64,000 nt of DNA from CAYWVR01 sp964461715 (lineage in GTDB: Bacteria > Planctomycetota > Phycisphaerae > FEN-1346): the NCBI GenBank assembly GCA_964461715.1, contig CAYWVR010000003.1, positions 1-64,000 on the forward strand, in the 5' to 3' direction. Made by a program: the position numbers and the translations under genes. The notes below the pieces were generated by a model, which ran no database searches, had not been told where the DNA came from, and worked only from the letters and a program-made list of their open reading frames with translations. Below are positions 16,984 to 26,082 of the stretch, piece after piece (position 1 is the first letter of the stretch; each line of letters begins with the position of its first letter).

Positions 16984-18132
16984 ATGGCGTGGATGCGCGG
17001 CATTCGTTTCCTGGCGTGGGCGGGCGTGGTCGTCGCGGCCGGACTGGCGACGAAACCGGTTCAGGCAGACGTCTACGACGTCGCCATCTGGGACCTTCAG
17101 GCCGTGGATGCCAACGGCTTCGGGACCCATCCGCAGATCGGCACCGAGGATCAGGTCCGCTTCACGGGCGTCGTCCTGAACGATCCCGCGGACATGCTGA
17201 ACCCGGGCAACCCGGGCGGCTCGGGGGCCGACGCCTGGCAGGTCTACGTCCAAGCCTTGCCCGATTCAGAAGGTCACCCGCAACACGGCGGCATCGCCGT
17301 CTTTGCCGCCTCGCCCTACCAGACCGGCACCGGCGGCACGTGGCCCACGTACCCGACGGACTTCGCACCCGGCGACGTCGTCGAGGTGGTCGGATACATC
17401 AGCAACTATAACGGCAAGGTCAACCTTAACGAGCGCCACCACGCCTACTACGCCTTCACGATCACCCACGTCCAGGACGGCGGGGCGAACCTGAACATCG
17501 GCCGCCCTGAGCCGTTCCAGGTCCCGAGCGTCGCCGACGGCACTTACTTCGACCCGGCGCGCGCCGGCGGCGGGGAACTCTACCAGGGACAGTGGTGCAC
17601 GCTGACCGGCCTCTCGATGACGGGCGGCGCCTGGGGCACGGGCGAGACGATCACCGTCGCCGACGGGTCGCTCCGCCCGGACGCCACCCCGGCCACGATC
17701 GACGTGAGCCTCGGCTACGACGGCTTCTTCGGGACCGGGGCCGCCGGCGATTTCGACGCCTGGCCGGCCCCCGCCGGAAAGTTCAACGTGACGGCCATCT
17801 TCAACCAGGAGGACGAGGACCTCGATGACGACGGGGTCTACGGCGACGGCTATAGCCTGTGGCCGCTCGAGTACGCCCAGTTCGCTCTCTGGGGCGACGC
17901 CGACGGCGACGGGCTCGTCGAAGCCGACGACTACGCCCTCGTCCAGGCGAACCTCGGCATGACCAATGCTTCCTGGACCGACGGCGACTTCGACGCGAAC
18001 GGCGTGGTCGACGCGACGGACCTGGCCGAGCTGATGGTGAACCTGCCGGAGCCCGCCACCTTGACGCTTGCGCTGGTCGGCGGGCTCGCCGTCGCGCTCC
18101 GTCGCCGTCGCTCGCGCACGTCCCGAGAATGA
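16984..18132 (+). CDS. Secreted dockerin-like protein with PEP-CTERM anchor
   Basis: The 382-residue protein has a signal peptide (about 1-29). An N-terminal beta-rich domain with OB-fold-like rhythm spans about 30-290. Two EF-hand-like calcium loops, DADGDGLVEADD and DFDANGVVDATD, form a dockerin-like pair (about 300-350). The C-terminal sorting signal has L-P-E-P-A-T, a hydrophobic helix and an Arg cluster. PEP-CTERM proteins are processed by exosortase; none is in the window. It is an extracellular or surface protein, function unknown. Confidence 0.85.
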   Translation: MAWMRGIRFLAWAGVVVAAGLATKPVQADVYDVAIWDLQAVDANGFGTHPQIGTEDQVRFTGVVLNDPADMLNPGNPGGSGADAWQVYVQALPDSEGHPQHGGIAVFAASPYQTGTGGTWPTYPTDFAPGDVVEVVGYISNYNGKVNLNERHHAYYAFTITHVQDGGANLNIGRPEPFQVPSVADGTYFDPARAGGGELYQGQWCTLTGLSMTGGAWGTGETITVADGSLRPDATPATIDVSLGYDGFFGTGAAGDFDAWPAPAGKFNVTAIFNQEDEDLDDDGVYGDGYSLWPLEYAQFALWGDADGDGLVEADDYALVQANLGMTNASWTDGDFDANGVVDATDLAELMVNLPEPATLTLALVGGLAVALRRRRSRTSRE

Positions 18133-18150
18133 GCGCATCGAGGAGCCCGG

Positions 18151-18504
18151 ATGACAGCCTTTCCTGGCGTTCCCAACGGCCCCGTCCGGCTTGCCTGGGC
18201 CGGCGACGAGCCCTACCGCCCGCTCCTGGAGGGCCCGCCGCAGACGCGCGGCATGCGGAGCGGACGGGTGACGCTGAAGGCGGGCGAGGAGTGCGGCGAG
18301 CACTCGACCCGCGCCCACGAGGAGGTCATCCTCGTCCTGGAGGGCCGCGGGCAGGCCTGCGCCGAGGGCCGCGACCCAATCCCGGTTGAGGCCGGCCAGG
18401 CCGTCTACGTCCCGCCCCATACCACGCACAACATGAGGAACGTCGACGCGCCGCGCTTCGCGTACATCTACGTGGTGGCGCCGGTCGCGGACGCCCCGGA
18501 GTGA
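18151..18504 (+). CDS. Small cupin protein
   Basis: This is a 117-residue single-domain cupin. Motif 1 reads G-E-E-C-G-E-H-S-T-R-A-H-E-E-V-I, with two His and a Glu as likely metal ligands, and motif 2 is P-P-H-T-T-H-N-M. Such proteins are sugar isomerase- or dioxygenase-like, or simply bind small ligands; the sequence does not decide. It lies 18 bases after the PEP-CTERM gene and 3 bases before the pseudopilin gene, so these three are probably one operon. Confidence 0.8.
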   Translation: MTAFPGVPNGPVRLAWAGDEPYRPLLEGPPQTRGMRSGRVTLKAGEECGEHSTRAHEEVILVLEGRGQACAEGRDPIPVEAGQAVYVPPHTTHNMRNVDAPRFAYIYVVAPVADAPE

Positions 18505-18507
18505 CCG

Positions 18508-19140
18508 ATGCACTGGCTCGCGCGCCGGGCCGGACCGCCGGCCTACACCCTCGTCGAGGTCCTCATCGCCGTGGCCATCGTCCTGACGATGGCCGCCCTG
18601 CTGATGCCCGCCCTGAGCCACGCCGTCCTCCACGCCCGCCTCACCCAGGTGCGCCATGATCTGTGTCAGGTCCGGACCGCCCTCTGGCACTACGGCCTCG
18701 ACCACGAGGCCTTCCCGCCGACCCGCACGTACTGCCTGACGGCGAAGCGGCACCTCGACTGCGCCCTGCCGCCGGAGTTGTGGGAGTTAGGCTACCTGGA
18801 CCACCCGGTCGAGGACGTGTTCAATCCGGGGCAGACGTACCGGTACACGGCCCTCGGACCGGTCTCGTTCAACGACTCGCCCCCCTCGGGGGTCCACCGG
18901 TACTCGGTGCCGGCCCACTTCCCGCAGCCGGGCGGGGCGATCCGAAGCTTCGGGCCGAACGACGAGACGGCGCCCCTCCGGGCGGTCCTCTGGAGCGCGG
19001 GTCCGGGCGGCCCGCCGGTCGAGGTCTGCTACAGCCTGGACGGGGTGCGGCCGGAGAACCCCGCCCACTGGTACCCGGCGAAACCCAACGGCATCCTGTG
19101 CCACTACTTCGACGGCAAGGACTGGCGGTTCTCGTACTGA
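18508..19140 (+). CDS. Type II secretion-like pseudopilin
   Basis: The 210-residue product has a short basic leader followed by the prepilin signature Y-T-L-V-E-V-L-I-A-V-A and a 20-residue hydrophobic helix. The residue before the predicted cleavage point is Ala instead of the usual Gly. After the helix, a GspG/GspH-like fold is suggested by the LCQVRTALWHYGLDHEAFPPT segment. In Planctomycetota many such orphan prepilin-like proteins occur; the role is unknown. It ends convergent to the metal ABC transporter genes. Confidence 0.75.
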   Translation: MHWLARRAGPPAYTLVEVLIAVAIVLTMAALLMPALSHAVLHARLTQVRHDLCQVRTALWHYGLDHEAFPPTRTYCLTAKRHLDCALPPELWELGYLDHPVEDVFNPGQTYRYTALGPVSFNDSPPSGVHRYSVPAHFPQPGGAIRSFGPNDETAPLRAVLWSAGPGGPPVEVCYSLDGVRPENPAHWYPAKPNGILCHYFDGKDWRFSY

Positions 19141-19150
19141 CCGGCGCCAC

Positions 19151-19978
19151 TCACGCCGGGCCGCCGCCCCGCAACCGCGACCCCACGGCCGCGACCCCCA
19201 CCAGGACCGAAGAGACAATCACGATCATGGCCCCCGTGGGCAGGTCGAGCGCCGCCGCGATGAGAAAGCCCGCGACCCCGCTCAACGCCCCCAGGGCCGC
19301 CGAGAGCCCGAGCGCCCGGCCGTGACCGCGAACCAGCTGGAACGCCGCCGCCGCCGGGTTCACCATCAGGCTGTAGATCATCAGCCCGCCGACGGTCTGG
19401 AAGTTGACCGTCAGGACCGCGCTGGCGAGGATCAGAAACGCACTCCACACCCCCGCCACGTGGATGCCCGACGCCGCCGCGTGCAGCCGCGAGAACATGA
19501 TCGCCCGCATCTCCTTGTAGAACAGAAGAAGAAAAAGGAGCGTCGCCCCGCCCGTCGCCGCCATCAGGGCCACGTCGGGCCACCGGCAGAAGTTGAGGCT
19601 GCCCCAGAGGAGGTTGCGGACCTCGTTGTCGCTCCGGCCCAGCACCGGGAAGAGCCCGATCCCCAGGAACGCCAACCCCATGCTCAACCCGAAGAGGACG
19701 CCGATCATCACGTTCGTGTCGGTCCGGAGTCGCTCGGGGTCCGCGAGGCCGAGCGCCAGGGCGGTCGCGCCCGCCCCCGCCAGCGCCGGGGCCAGCAGCG
19801 TCGTCCCCTCGAGCCCCGCCAGCGCCCCGAACACGGCCCCCGCCAGCGCCGCATGGGCCACGCACACCCCCAGGAACGGAATCCGCATCCCCACCACATA
19901 GGTCCCGAGCATCGCCGTCGATGCCCCCGCCACCGCCCCGCCGACGATCACCGGCGCGAAGTAGACCAGGTCGATCAT
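19151..19978 (-). CDS. Metal ABC transporter permease (ZnuB-like)
   Basis: This is the inner-membrane channel of a zinc- or manganese-type importer (ABC-3 family). The 275-residue product has about eight hydrophobic segments and family elements such as LNFCRWPDVALMAA, VGGLMIYSLMVNPAAAA and a final LPTGAMIVIVSS helix. The ATG overlaps the stop codon of the ATPase gene (ATGA). It is the last gene of a three-gene operon. Metal specificity cannot be read from sequence. Confidence 0.92.
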   Translation of the reverse strand: MIDLVYFAPVIVGGAVAGASTAMLGTYVVGMRIPFLGVCVAHAALAGAVFGALAGLEGTTLLAPALAGAGATALALGLADPERLRTDTNVMIGVLFGLSMGLAFLGIGLFPVLGRSDNEVRNLLWGSLNFCRWPDVALMAATGGATLLFLLLFYKEMRAIMFSRLHAAASGIHVAGVWSAFLILASAVLTVNFQTVGGLMIYSLMVNPAAAAFQLVRGHGRALGLSAALGALSGVAGFLIAAALDLPTGAMIVIVSSVLVGVAAVGSRLRGGGPA

Positions 19979-20778
19979 GACCGCCCCTCCGTCCCGGGCA
20001 CCACCGCCAGACGCCCGCCCCGACGGACCAGGTCCAGACCGGGGCCGTAGAGCGAGGCGATCCGCGCCCCCGTCAGCACCTCCTCCGGCGGACCGCCGGC
20101 CACCGCGCGGCCGCGGTCCAGAAGGAGCATCTCCCGACACGCCGTCGGCAGCACCTCCAGCTCGTGACACACCAGCACCACGGTCGTCCCGGTTTCCTCG
20201 TGAAGGTCGCCGATCAGCGACACGATCTGCTCGCGCCACCCCAGGTCGAGGTTCGCGGTCGGCTCGTCCAGAAGCAGCAGGTCCGGGGCCTGAACCATGG
20301 CCCGGGCAAGGAGCGTCTTGCGCTGCTCGCCCCCGCTGATCTCGCCGTAGGCCCGGCCCGCCAGGGCGCCCAGACCCAGCCGCTCGATCCACGCGTCCAC
20401 CCGACGCCAGTCGTCCCGGCCGAGCGGACGGAGCAGACCCGCCAGGCCCGTCCGCCCCACGGCCACCACCTCGCGCACCGTCAGCGGCATCTCGCTCCGC
20501 GCGGCAAGGCCCTGCGGCACGTAGCCCACGCGGCGGCGAAGCCGCGCGAGCGGCCCCGCGCCTAGCGCTGCCGGGTCCCGCCCGAGGACGCGTACGCCGC
20601 CCGCCGACGGCCGGACAAACCCCAGGACGGTCCCCAGCAAAGTGCTCTTGCCCGCCCCATTCGGGCCCAGGACGCCGAAGACCTCGCCCTTGAGGATGCG
20701 CACCCGGTCGACCGCCAGGATCGTGCGTCCCCCGGCCTCGACCCTCAGGTCGCGAACCTCGACCGCCGCATCGCTCAT
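19975..20778 (-). CDS. Metal ABC transporter ATP-binding protein (ZnuC-like)
   Basis: The 267-residue ATPase energises the metal importer. Walker A GPNGAGKST is at residues 38-46, the signature is I-S-G-G-E-Q-R-K (a variant of LSGGQ), Walker B is LLLLDEPT and the switch His is in VLVCHE. Both ends overlap neighbours by four bases, so the three subunits are translationally coupled. Confidence 0.95.
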   Translation of the reverse strand: MSDAAVEVRDLRVEAGGRTILAVDRVRILKGEVFGVLGPNGAGKSTLLGTVLGFVRPSAGGVRVLGRDPAALGAGPLARLRRRVGYVPQGLAARSEMPLTVREVVAVGRTGLAGLLRPLGRDDWRRVDAWIERLGLGALAGRAYGEISGGEQRKTLLARAMVQAPDLLLLDEPTANLDLGWREQIVSLIGDLHEETGTTVVLVCHELEVLPTACREMLLLDRGRAVAGGPPEEVLTGARIASLYGPGLDLVRRGGRLAVVPGTEGRS

Positions 20779-21578
20779 CGACCCGCGACCTCCAGGAGGG
20801 CCTCGACATTGCGACGGAGCATTCGGTCGAACCCGTCCGGCGCGGCCTCGGCGGGGAAGTTATCGAACACGACGACCCGGCCGCCGAGCCGGCCGGCGAG
20901 CGCCTCGGCCACGCGCGTTCCTTCCGGGCGATTCGCCAGGATCAGGTCCGCCCCGGCCGCCTCGGCCGCCTCGATCGCCCGGCTCAGGTTCTTCGTGGTC
21001 GCGGCATCCGCGCCGGCGAAGGTGGCGACAACGTTCAACCCCAGGGCGCGGGCCAGGGCCGACTGATGGGCGGAGGCGAGCACCGGACGGCCGGCGAGCC
21101 GGGCGCGGCGAATCTCGGCCCGCGCGGCCTCGCCGGCCTTCCGCATCCGTGCGGCGATCGCCTCGGTCCGGGCCGCCAGCGACCCCTTCTCGGCCAGGCC
21201 CGCCTTCTCCAACCCCTCGCCCACTTGCCGACACGCCGCCGCGTACGTCTCCGGCTCGCCCAGCCCGCCTTCGAGGGCCACCGGCACGACGGCGACCCCC
21301 ACGTCCGCCAGCTTCGCGTCCAGAGAGGCCTGGAAATCGAAGCGCACGAGAAGGCGACAGCCGCGAAGGGCCTGGACCTGGCTCGGACGGACGTCGAAGT
21401 GCCCCGGACACATCCCCGGCCCCACCAGACACAGCACGGCCGCCGAGTCCCCGACCAGGTCTCGCGCGGCACACTCCAGGTACGTGCTCGTCACGGCCAC
21501 GTCGGCGGGCGGCCCCTCCGCCGCGGGCGCGCAACCGACAGCCAGCGCCCCCAGCCACAGCCACCACCCTCGTCCCAT
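20775..21578 (-). CDS. Metal ABC transporter substrate-binding lipoprotein (ZnuA-like)
   Basis: The 267-residue protein is the metal-binding receptor of the importer. It has a short lipoprotein signal (lipobox A-V-G-C, Cys at 16). It shows the cluster 9 pattern: VGPGMCPGHFDVRPSQ with a ligand His, then VLASAHQSALARALGL with the second His, and a C-terminal Asp/Glu region. It lacks the His-rich loop typical of Zn-specific ZnuA. A strong AAAGGAGG ribosome site precedes the ATG. It is divergent from dppB. Confidence 0.85.
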   Translation of the reverse strand: MGRGWWLWLGALAVGCAPAAEGPPADVAVTSTYLECAARDLVGDSAAVLCLVGPGMCPGHFDVRPSQVQALRGCRLLVRFDFQASLDAKLADVGVAVVPVALEGGLGEPETYAAACRQVGEGLEKAGLAEKGSLAARTEAIAARMRKAGEAARAEIRRARLAGRPVLASAHQSALARALGLNVVATFAGADAATTKNLSRAIEAAEAAGADLILANRPEGTRVAEALAGRLGGRVVVFDNFPAEAAPDGFDRMLRRNVEALLEVAGR

Positions 21579-21677
21579 GGCGCCCTCCTTTCCGCAGATA
21601 GCACGAAATCGAGGAACGTAATACCAAAATCGCGCGCCCGACGGAAGGGCAAACTCCCGGCCCGGCCGCCGCCCTCC

Positions 21678-21706
21678 TTGCGATTCGCGGTGAGCCTCGC
21701 TATCCT
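21678..21706 (+). promoter_or_regulatory. Sigma-70-type promoter before dppB
   Basis: TTGCGA (21678-21683), a 17-base spacer and TATCCT (21701-21706) lie 34 bases before the permease gene start. Confidence 0.5.
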
Positions 21707-21740
21707 CGGGCGACGGCCGGGAGCTTGGGCGGGGGACGCC

Positions 21741-22661
21741 ATGCTGCGATATATCCTCAGGCGACTGATCTACTTCGTGCCGACGCTGCTGGCGATCTAC
21801 ACGGTCGCGTTCCTCATGATGCGGGCGGCGCCGGGGAGCCCGTTCGCGGGCGAGCGGAACCTGCCCCCGGAGGTCCTCGAGCAGCGCCGCAAGGCCTTCT
21901 ACCTCGACCGGCCCGCCTGGGAGCAGTACGTCCTCTATGGGCGCGACCTCGTGACCCTGCGCGGCCAGCCCTCGATCGTCTACCCGAAGCGGAACGTCAT
22001 CCACGACATGATCCTCCCGGCGATGCCCGTCAGCTTCACGCTCGGGTTCTGCGCCCTGGGGCTGGCGGTCGTCCTCGGGACGGCGGCGGGAGTCGTCAGT
22101 GCGGCCCGGCCACGGAGCCTGGCGGACTATGCGGCGATGGCGGGGGCCCTGGTGGGGGTGAGCCAACCGTCGTTCGTCCTCGCGAGCTTGCTCCTGGCCG
22201 TCTTCGCGTTCTGGCTCGGGTGGCTGCCGGTGGGCGGATGGGGACGGCCCAGCGAGATGGTCCTTCCGGTCGTCGCCCTGGCGGCCCTGCCGGCGGCCTA
22301 CGTAGCCCGGCTCGTGCGGACCGGGATGATCGAGGTCCTCTCCTCCGATTACGTCCGGACCGCCCGGGCCAAGGGCCTCGGAGAGCGGCGGGTGCTCCTC
22401 GACCACGCCCTGGCCAACGCCTGGATCCCCGTGCTCGGGTACCTGGGGCCGGCGGCGGCGGCGATCTTCACGGGCTCGTTCGTCGTCGAGAAGATCTTCG
22501 CGGTGCCGGGGCTCGGGCAGTTCTTCGTCGACTCGGCCCTGCACCGCGACTTTCCCATGATCCTGGCCACGGTGCTCCTGTACGCCGTGCTGCTCGTGGC
22601 CTTCAACCTCATCGTCGACGTGGGCTACGCGTGGTTCGACCCGCGGATACGCTATGACTGA
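21741..22661 (+). CDS. Peptide/oligosaccharide ABC permease, DppB type
   Basis: This 306-residue permease has the characteristic first helix RRLIYFVPTLLAIYTVAFLMM, a periplasmic loop, five further helices and the EAA loop with DYVRTARAKGLGERRVLLDHAL. It has the normal family length. Members import dipeptides, nickel or oligosaccharides. It overlaps the dppC-type gene by 8 bases. No binding protein or ATPase is adjacent, so the complete transporter must use subunits encoded elsewhere. Confidence 0.93.
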   Translation: MLRYILRRLIYFVPTLLAIYTVAFLMMRAAPGSPFAGERNLPPEVLEQRRKAFYLDRPAWEQYVLYGRDLVTLRGQPSIVYPKRNVIHDMILPAMPVSFTLGFCALGLAVVLGTAAGVVSAARPRSLADYAAMAGALVGVSQPSFVLASLLLAVFAFWLGWLPVGGWGRPSEMVLPVVALAALPAAYVARLVRTGMIEVLSSDYVRTARAKGLGERRVLLDHALANAWIPVLGYLGPAAAAIFTGSFVVEKIFAVPGLGQFFVDSALHRDFPMILATVLLYAVLLVAFNLIVDVGYAWFDPRIRYD

Positions 22662-23607
22662 GCTCGACACGTCCGACCTTCGTCCGGCGGCCGCCGTGCG
22701 GCCCGCGGCCTCGCCGCTTCGGCTGGCCATACGCCGGTTCCGGCGGAATCGGCCGGCCCTGGTGGGGCTGGCGCTGCTGGTCGCGATCGGCGGGGCGTGT
22801 CTCGTGGGCCTGGGATGGAATCAAGTCTGCCGCTGGACGGACCGGCCGGAGCCGTACCGCGAGCCCATCGCCACGGGCCCCGGCGACGCGCCGCACCCCT
22901 GGCCGCCCAGCCTCGACCATCCTTTCGGCACCGATCCCCTGGGCCGCGACATGGTCGCCCGGACTCTGGTGGGCGGATGCGTGTCGCTGGCGGTCGGGCT
23001 TCTGGCGGCCCTGGTGAGCGTCGTCATCGGGACGGCCTGGGGAACGGTCGCGGGGTACGCGGGCCGCGGGACGGACAACGTGATGATGCGGATCGTGGAC
23101 GTCCTCTACGGTCTGCCGTATATCCTGCTCGTGATCCTGCTCTTGGTGATGTTCTCGGAGCGGACGCTCGGGGTGCGGTTCGTCGCGCTCTTCGTCGGGA
23201 TCGGGGCCGTCTCGTGGCTGACGATGGCCCGGATCGTGCGGGGCCAGGCGATGGCCCTGCGCGAGTCGGAGTTCGTGCAGGCAGCCCGGGCCCTCGGGTC
23301 GGGGCCGGGGCGGATCGTCGTGCGCGAGCTGCTGCCGAACCTCGCGGGGACGATCCTCGTGACCGCGACGCTCACGGTGCCGCTCGCGATCCTCCAGGAA
23401 TCGTTCCTCTCGTTCCTCGGGCTGGGCGTGCCGCCGCCGATGGCGAGCTGGGGCACGCTGGCGAGCGACGGGATCGAGGCCCTGAACCCGGTCCGGACGT
23501 ACTGGTGGCTGCCGGTGTTCCCGTGCGCCGCGTTGGGCCTCGCGCTTCTCGGCCTGAACTTTGTCGGCGACGGGCTGCGCGATGCCTTGGATCCGAGGCA
23601 CACATGA
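22654..23607 (+). CDS. Peptide/oligosaccharide ABC permease, DppC type
   Basis: The 317-residue partner permease has an N-terminal helix after a basic segment (RRFRRNRPALVGLALL), the HPFGTDPLGRDM motif typical of DppC/OppC, five more helices and the EAA loop SEFVQAARALGSG. Its start lies inside the dppB-type gene and its stop overlaps the sugar kinase ATG (ATGA), which suggests that the imported compound is a sugar or glycoside rather than a peptide. That substrate idea is inference. Confidence 0.93.
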   Translation: MTELDTSDLRPAAAVRPAASPLRLAIRRFRRNRPALVGLALLVAIGGACLVGLGWNQVCRWTDRPEPYREPIATGPGDAPHPWPPSLDHPFGTDPLGRDMVARTLVGGCVSLAVGLLAALVSVVIGTAWGTVAGYAGRGTDNVMMRIVDVLYGLPYILLVILLLVMFSERTLGVRFVALFVGIGAVSWLTMARIVRGQAMALRESEFVQAARALGSGPGRIVVRELLPNLAGTILVTATLTVPLAILQESFLSFLGLGVPPPMASWGTLASDGIEALNPVRTYWWLPVFPCAALGLALLGLNFVGDGLRDALDPRHT

Positions 23608-25091
23608 CCCGCGTCGGCCCCTACCTTCTCGGCATCGACGCCGGCACCCAGTCGACGAAGGCCTGCGTCTTTTCGCCGCGCGGCCGGCGGGTGGCGATGG
23701 GGACGGCGCGGCTGGCGGTCTCCTCGCCGCAGCCGAGCTGGGCCGAGCAGGACCCGCGGGCATGGGCCCGGTCGATGCGGGCGGCGCTTCGGGCGGCGCA
23801 GGCGGACGTGGACGCGTCGCGGGTCGAGGCGGTCGGCCTCGCGTTTCAGCGGGAGACGTTCGCCCTGCTCGATGCGCGCGGGCGGCCGGTCCGCCCCGCC
23901 CTTCTCTGGCTTGACACGCGGGCCGCCGACGAGGTCCCCCGCCTCGGCGAGACCCTCGGTCGCGACGCCTACCACGAGGCCACGGGCCAACCGCTCGACG
24001 TGACGAGCGCCGTGGCACGGATGCGATGGCTCGCCCGCGAGGAGCGGGCGGCCCTGCGGCGCGCGGTCCGGTGGACCGACGTCGGCGCGGCCCTGGCCGA
24101 GGCGCTCACGGGACGGGCGGTCACATGCGCGGCAGGGGCGGAGACGTGCGGCCTGGTGGACCTTGAGCGGGGCTCATGGCGGGCGGCGCACCTGGAGGCG
24201 GGGGGCCTCGCGCCCGGGATGATGCCCGAGCTGGCGAGGCCGGGCGAGGTGCTCGGAACCGTGACGCCCCAAGCGGCGCGGGCGACGGGGCTTCCGAAGG
24301 GGACGCCGGTGGTGGCGGCGGGGGGCGACGGGCACGTCTTCGCGGTCGGCATGGGCAGCACGAGGACGGGCACACGGACGCTGACTCTCGGGACGAGCAT
24401 CGTGCTGGGACGCGTGGCGCGGGAGCCGGTGCGGGCGGACCTCTTCCGGACGCTTCGCGGGGCGGGCGGGGGGTACCTGTTGGAATGCGTGCTCCAGTCG
24501 GGCACGTATCTGATACGGTGGTTCACGGAGCGATTCGGGGGGGACCCGGCGACGTGGGACCGGCGGGCGGAGCGGATTCCGGCGGGGGCGGAGGGGCTCC
24601 TCACGCTGCCGCATTGGTGGGGCGTCCGGTTTCCGGAGGCGCGGCCCGGGGCCCGCGGGGCGACGCTCGGGTGGGCGAACCGGCACACGGCGGCTCACTT
24701 GTACCGGTCGCTTGTCGAGGGCCTTGCGCTGGAGGTACGACGGATGGACGCGGCGATGCGGGGGCGGCTGGGGGGACGAGCGGCTCAGACGGTGCACGTC
24801 GGGGGCGGCGGGGCCGCGGGACGGCTCCTGCCGCCGATGCTCGCGGACGTGCTGGCCGCGCCGGTGGCGCTTCCGCGCGAGCCGGAGTCGACGGCCCTCG
24901 GGGCGGCGATCCTGGCGGGCGTCGGCGCCGGACGCTTCGGCAGTGCCGCCGACGGCTGCCGCGCCATGGTCAAGCCCGGCCGGACCCTCAAGCCGTGCCT
25001 TGCGGCAACCCAGACTTACGAGCGGCTTTACGCCGAGGGATATCTGCCCGCGATGAAGGCCGTCGTGGCGCTGACGGAACGGCTCGGCTAG
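23604..25091 (+). CDS. FGGY-family carbohydrate kinase (xylulokinase-like)
   Basis: This enzyme would phosphorylate a pentose or related sugar with ATP. The 495-residue protein has the N-terminal phosphate-1 motif LLGIDAGTQSTKACVF, the FGGY N-domain segments LAFQRETFALLD and LLWLDTRA, and the C-domain adenosine motif HVGGGGAAGRLLPPMLADVL. Length is normal. It is coupled to the two permeases. Exact substrate (xylulose, ribulose, glycerol) cannot be told; XylB-like features dominate. The stop overlaps the convergent cysK stop. Confidence 0.9.
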   Translation: MTRVGPYLLGIDAGTQSTKACVFSPRGRRVAMGTARLAVSSPQPSWAEQDPRAWARSMRAALRAAQADVDASRVEAVGLAFQRETFALLDARGRPVRPALLWLDTRAADEVPRLGETLGRDAYHEATGQPLDVTSAVARMRWLAREERAALRRAVRWTDVGAALAEALTGRAVTCAAGAETCGLVDLERGSWRAAHLEAGGLAPGMMPELARPGEVLGTVTPQAARATGLPKGTPVVAAGGDGHVFAVGMGSTRTGTRTLTLGTSIVLGRVAREPVRADLFRTLRGAGGGYLLECVLQSGTYLIRWFTERFGGDPATWDRRAERIPAGAEGLLTLPHWWGVRFPEARPGARGATLGWANRHTAAHLYRSLVEGLALEVRRMDAAMRGRLGGRAAQTVHVGGGGAAGRLLPPMLADVLAAPVALPREPESTALGAAILAGVGAGRFGSAADGCRAMVKPGRTLKPCLAATQTYERLYAEGYLPAMKAVVALTERLG

Positions 25092-25975
25092 AGCAGCGCC
25101 GTGGAGAAGTACCGTTCGGCGCGGTCGGGGAGGACGGTGGCGATCTGGCCGGGGGAGCGCTTCGCGAGCTCGCGGGCGGCCCAGACGTTCGCGCCGCTCG
25201 AGATGCCCACCAGGAGGCCCGCGTCGCGGCCGAGCTGGCGGGTCGTCTCGATGGCGTCCTCGTCGGTCACTTCGAGGACCTCGTCGACGAGCGAGACGTC
25301 CAGCACCGCCGGCACAAACCCATCGCCGATGCCCTGAATCTGGTGGAGGCCCGGCTCGTGGCCCAACAGGGCCGAGACGTTCTTCGGCTCGACGGCCACG
25401 ATACGGACACCGGGCTTGTGCTCCTTGAGGAACCGGCCGACGCCCTGGAGCGTCCCGCCGCTGCCGACACCCGCGACAAAGCAGTCCACGTCGCCGCTCA
25501 TCTGCCGCCACAGCTCCGGAGCCGTCTGCTCGTAGTGGACGCGCGGGTTGTCGGGGTTCTCGAACTGCTGCGGCATGAAGACATTGGGATTGTCGGCCAC
25601 GATCTCCTTCGCCCGGGCCACCGCCCCGGGGATACTCTCGGCATCGGGCGTCAGCACGAGCTCGGCCCCGAGGGCCCGGATCAGCTTCTTTCGCTCCTCG
25701 CTCATTCCCTCGGGCATGACGATGCGGACGCGGTAACCCTTGAGGCGGCCGACGAGGGCGATGCCGATCCCGGTGTTGCCGGAGGTCGGCTCGACAATCA
25801 CGGACCCCGCCTTCAGGCGACCGTCCCGCTCGGCCCCTTCGAGCATCGCCAGGGCCACCCGGTCCTTGATGCTCCCGCCGGGGTTCAGGAACTCCGCCTT
25901 CGCAAAGATCGGCTCGCCGTTCAGTTTCAGTAGCGGCGTGTTGCCGATCAGCGTCAGGATGTTGTCGGTCAGCAT
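25088..25975 (-). CDS. cysK: Cysteine synthase (O-acetylserine sulfhydrylase)
   Basis: This PLP enzyme makes cysteine from O-acetylserine and sulfide. The 295-residue product has the PLP-binding Lys37 in NPGGSIKDR, the substrate loop PTSGNTG, and the phosphate-binding loop GVGSGGTLQG. The start follows the family pattern NILTLIGNTPLLKLN. It could be the CysM type, since it is slightly shorter than typical CysK. It is encoded alone on the minus strand, 107 bases after the M24-like gene. Confidence 0.93.
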   Translation of the reverse strand: MLTDNILTLIGNTPLLKLNGEPIFAKAEFLNPGGSIKDRVALAMLEGAERDGRLKAGSVIVEPTSGNTGIGIALVGRLKGYRVRIVMPEGMSEERKKLIRALGAELVLTPDAESIPGAVARAKEIVADNPNVFMPQQFENPDNPRVHYEQTAPELWRQMSGDVDCFVAGVGSGGTLQGVGRFLKEHKPGVRIVAVEPKNVSALLGHEPGLHQIQGIGDGFVPAVLDVSLVDEVLEVTDEDAIETTRQLGRDAGLLVGISSGANVWAARELAKRSPGQIATVLPDRAERYFSTALL

Positions 25976-26082
25976 CGGGGGCCTCCATGGCGGCGCGTCT
26001 GCCGTTATATCGACACCGTGGGAGGCCGGACATAACCGCCGTCTCACGACGGCGGCTCATGAGCGGCGGCGCAGCGTACGGC

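Noticed and set aside
21579..21677. A Zur or Mur operator upstream of the metal ABC operon
   Set aside because: The region has AT-richer stretches but no convincing inverted repeat of the known Fur-family type.
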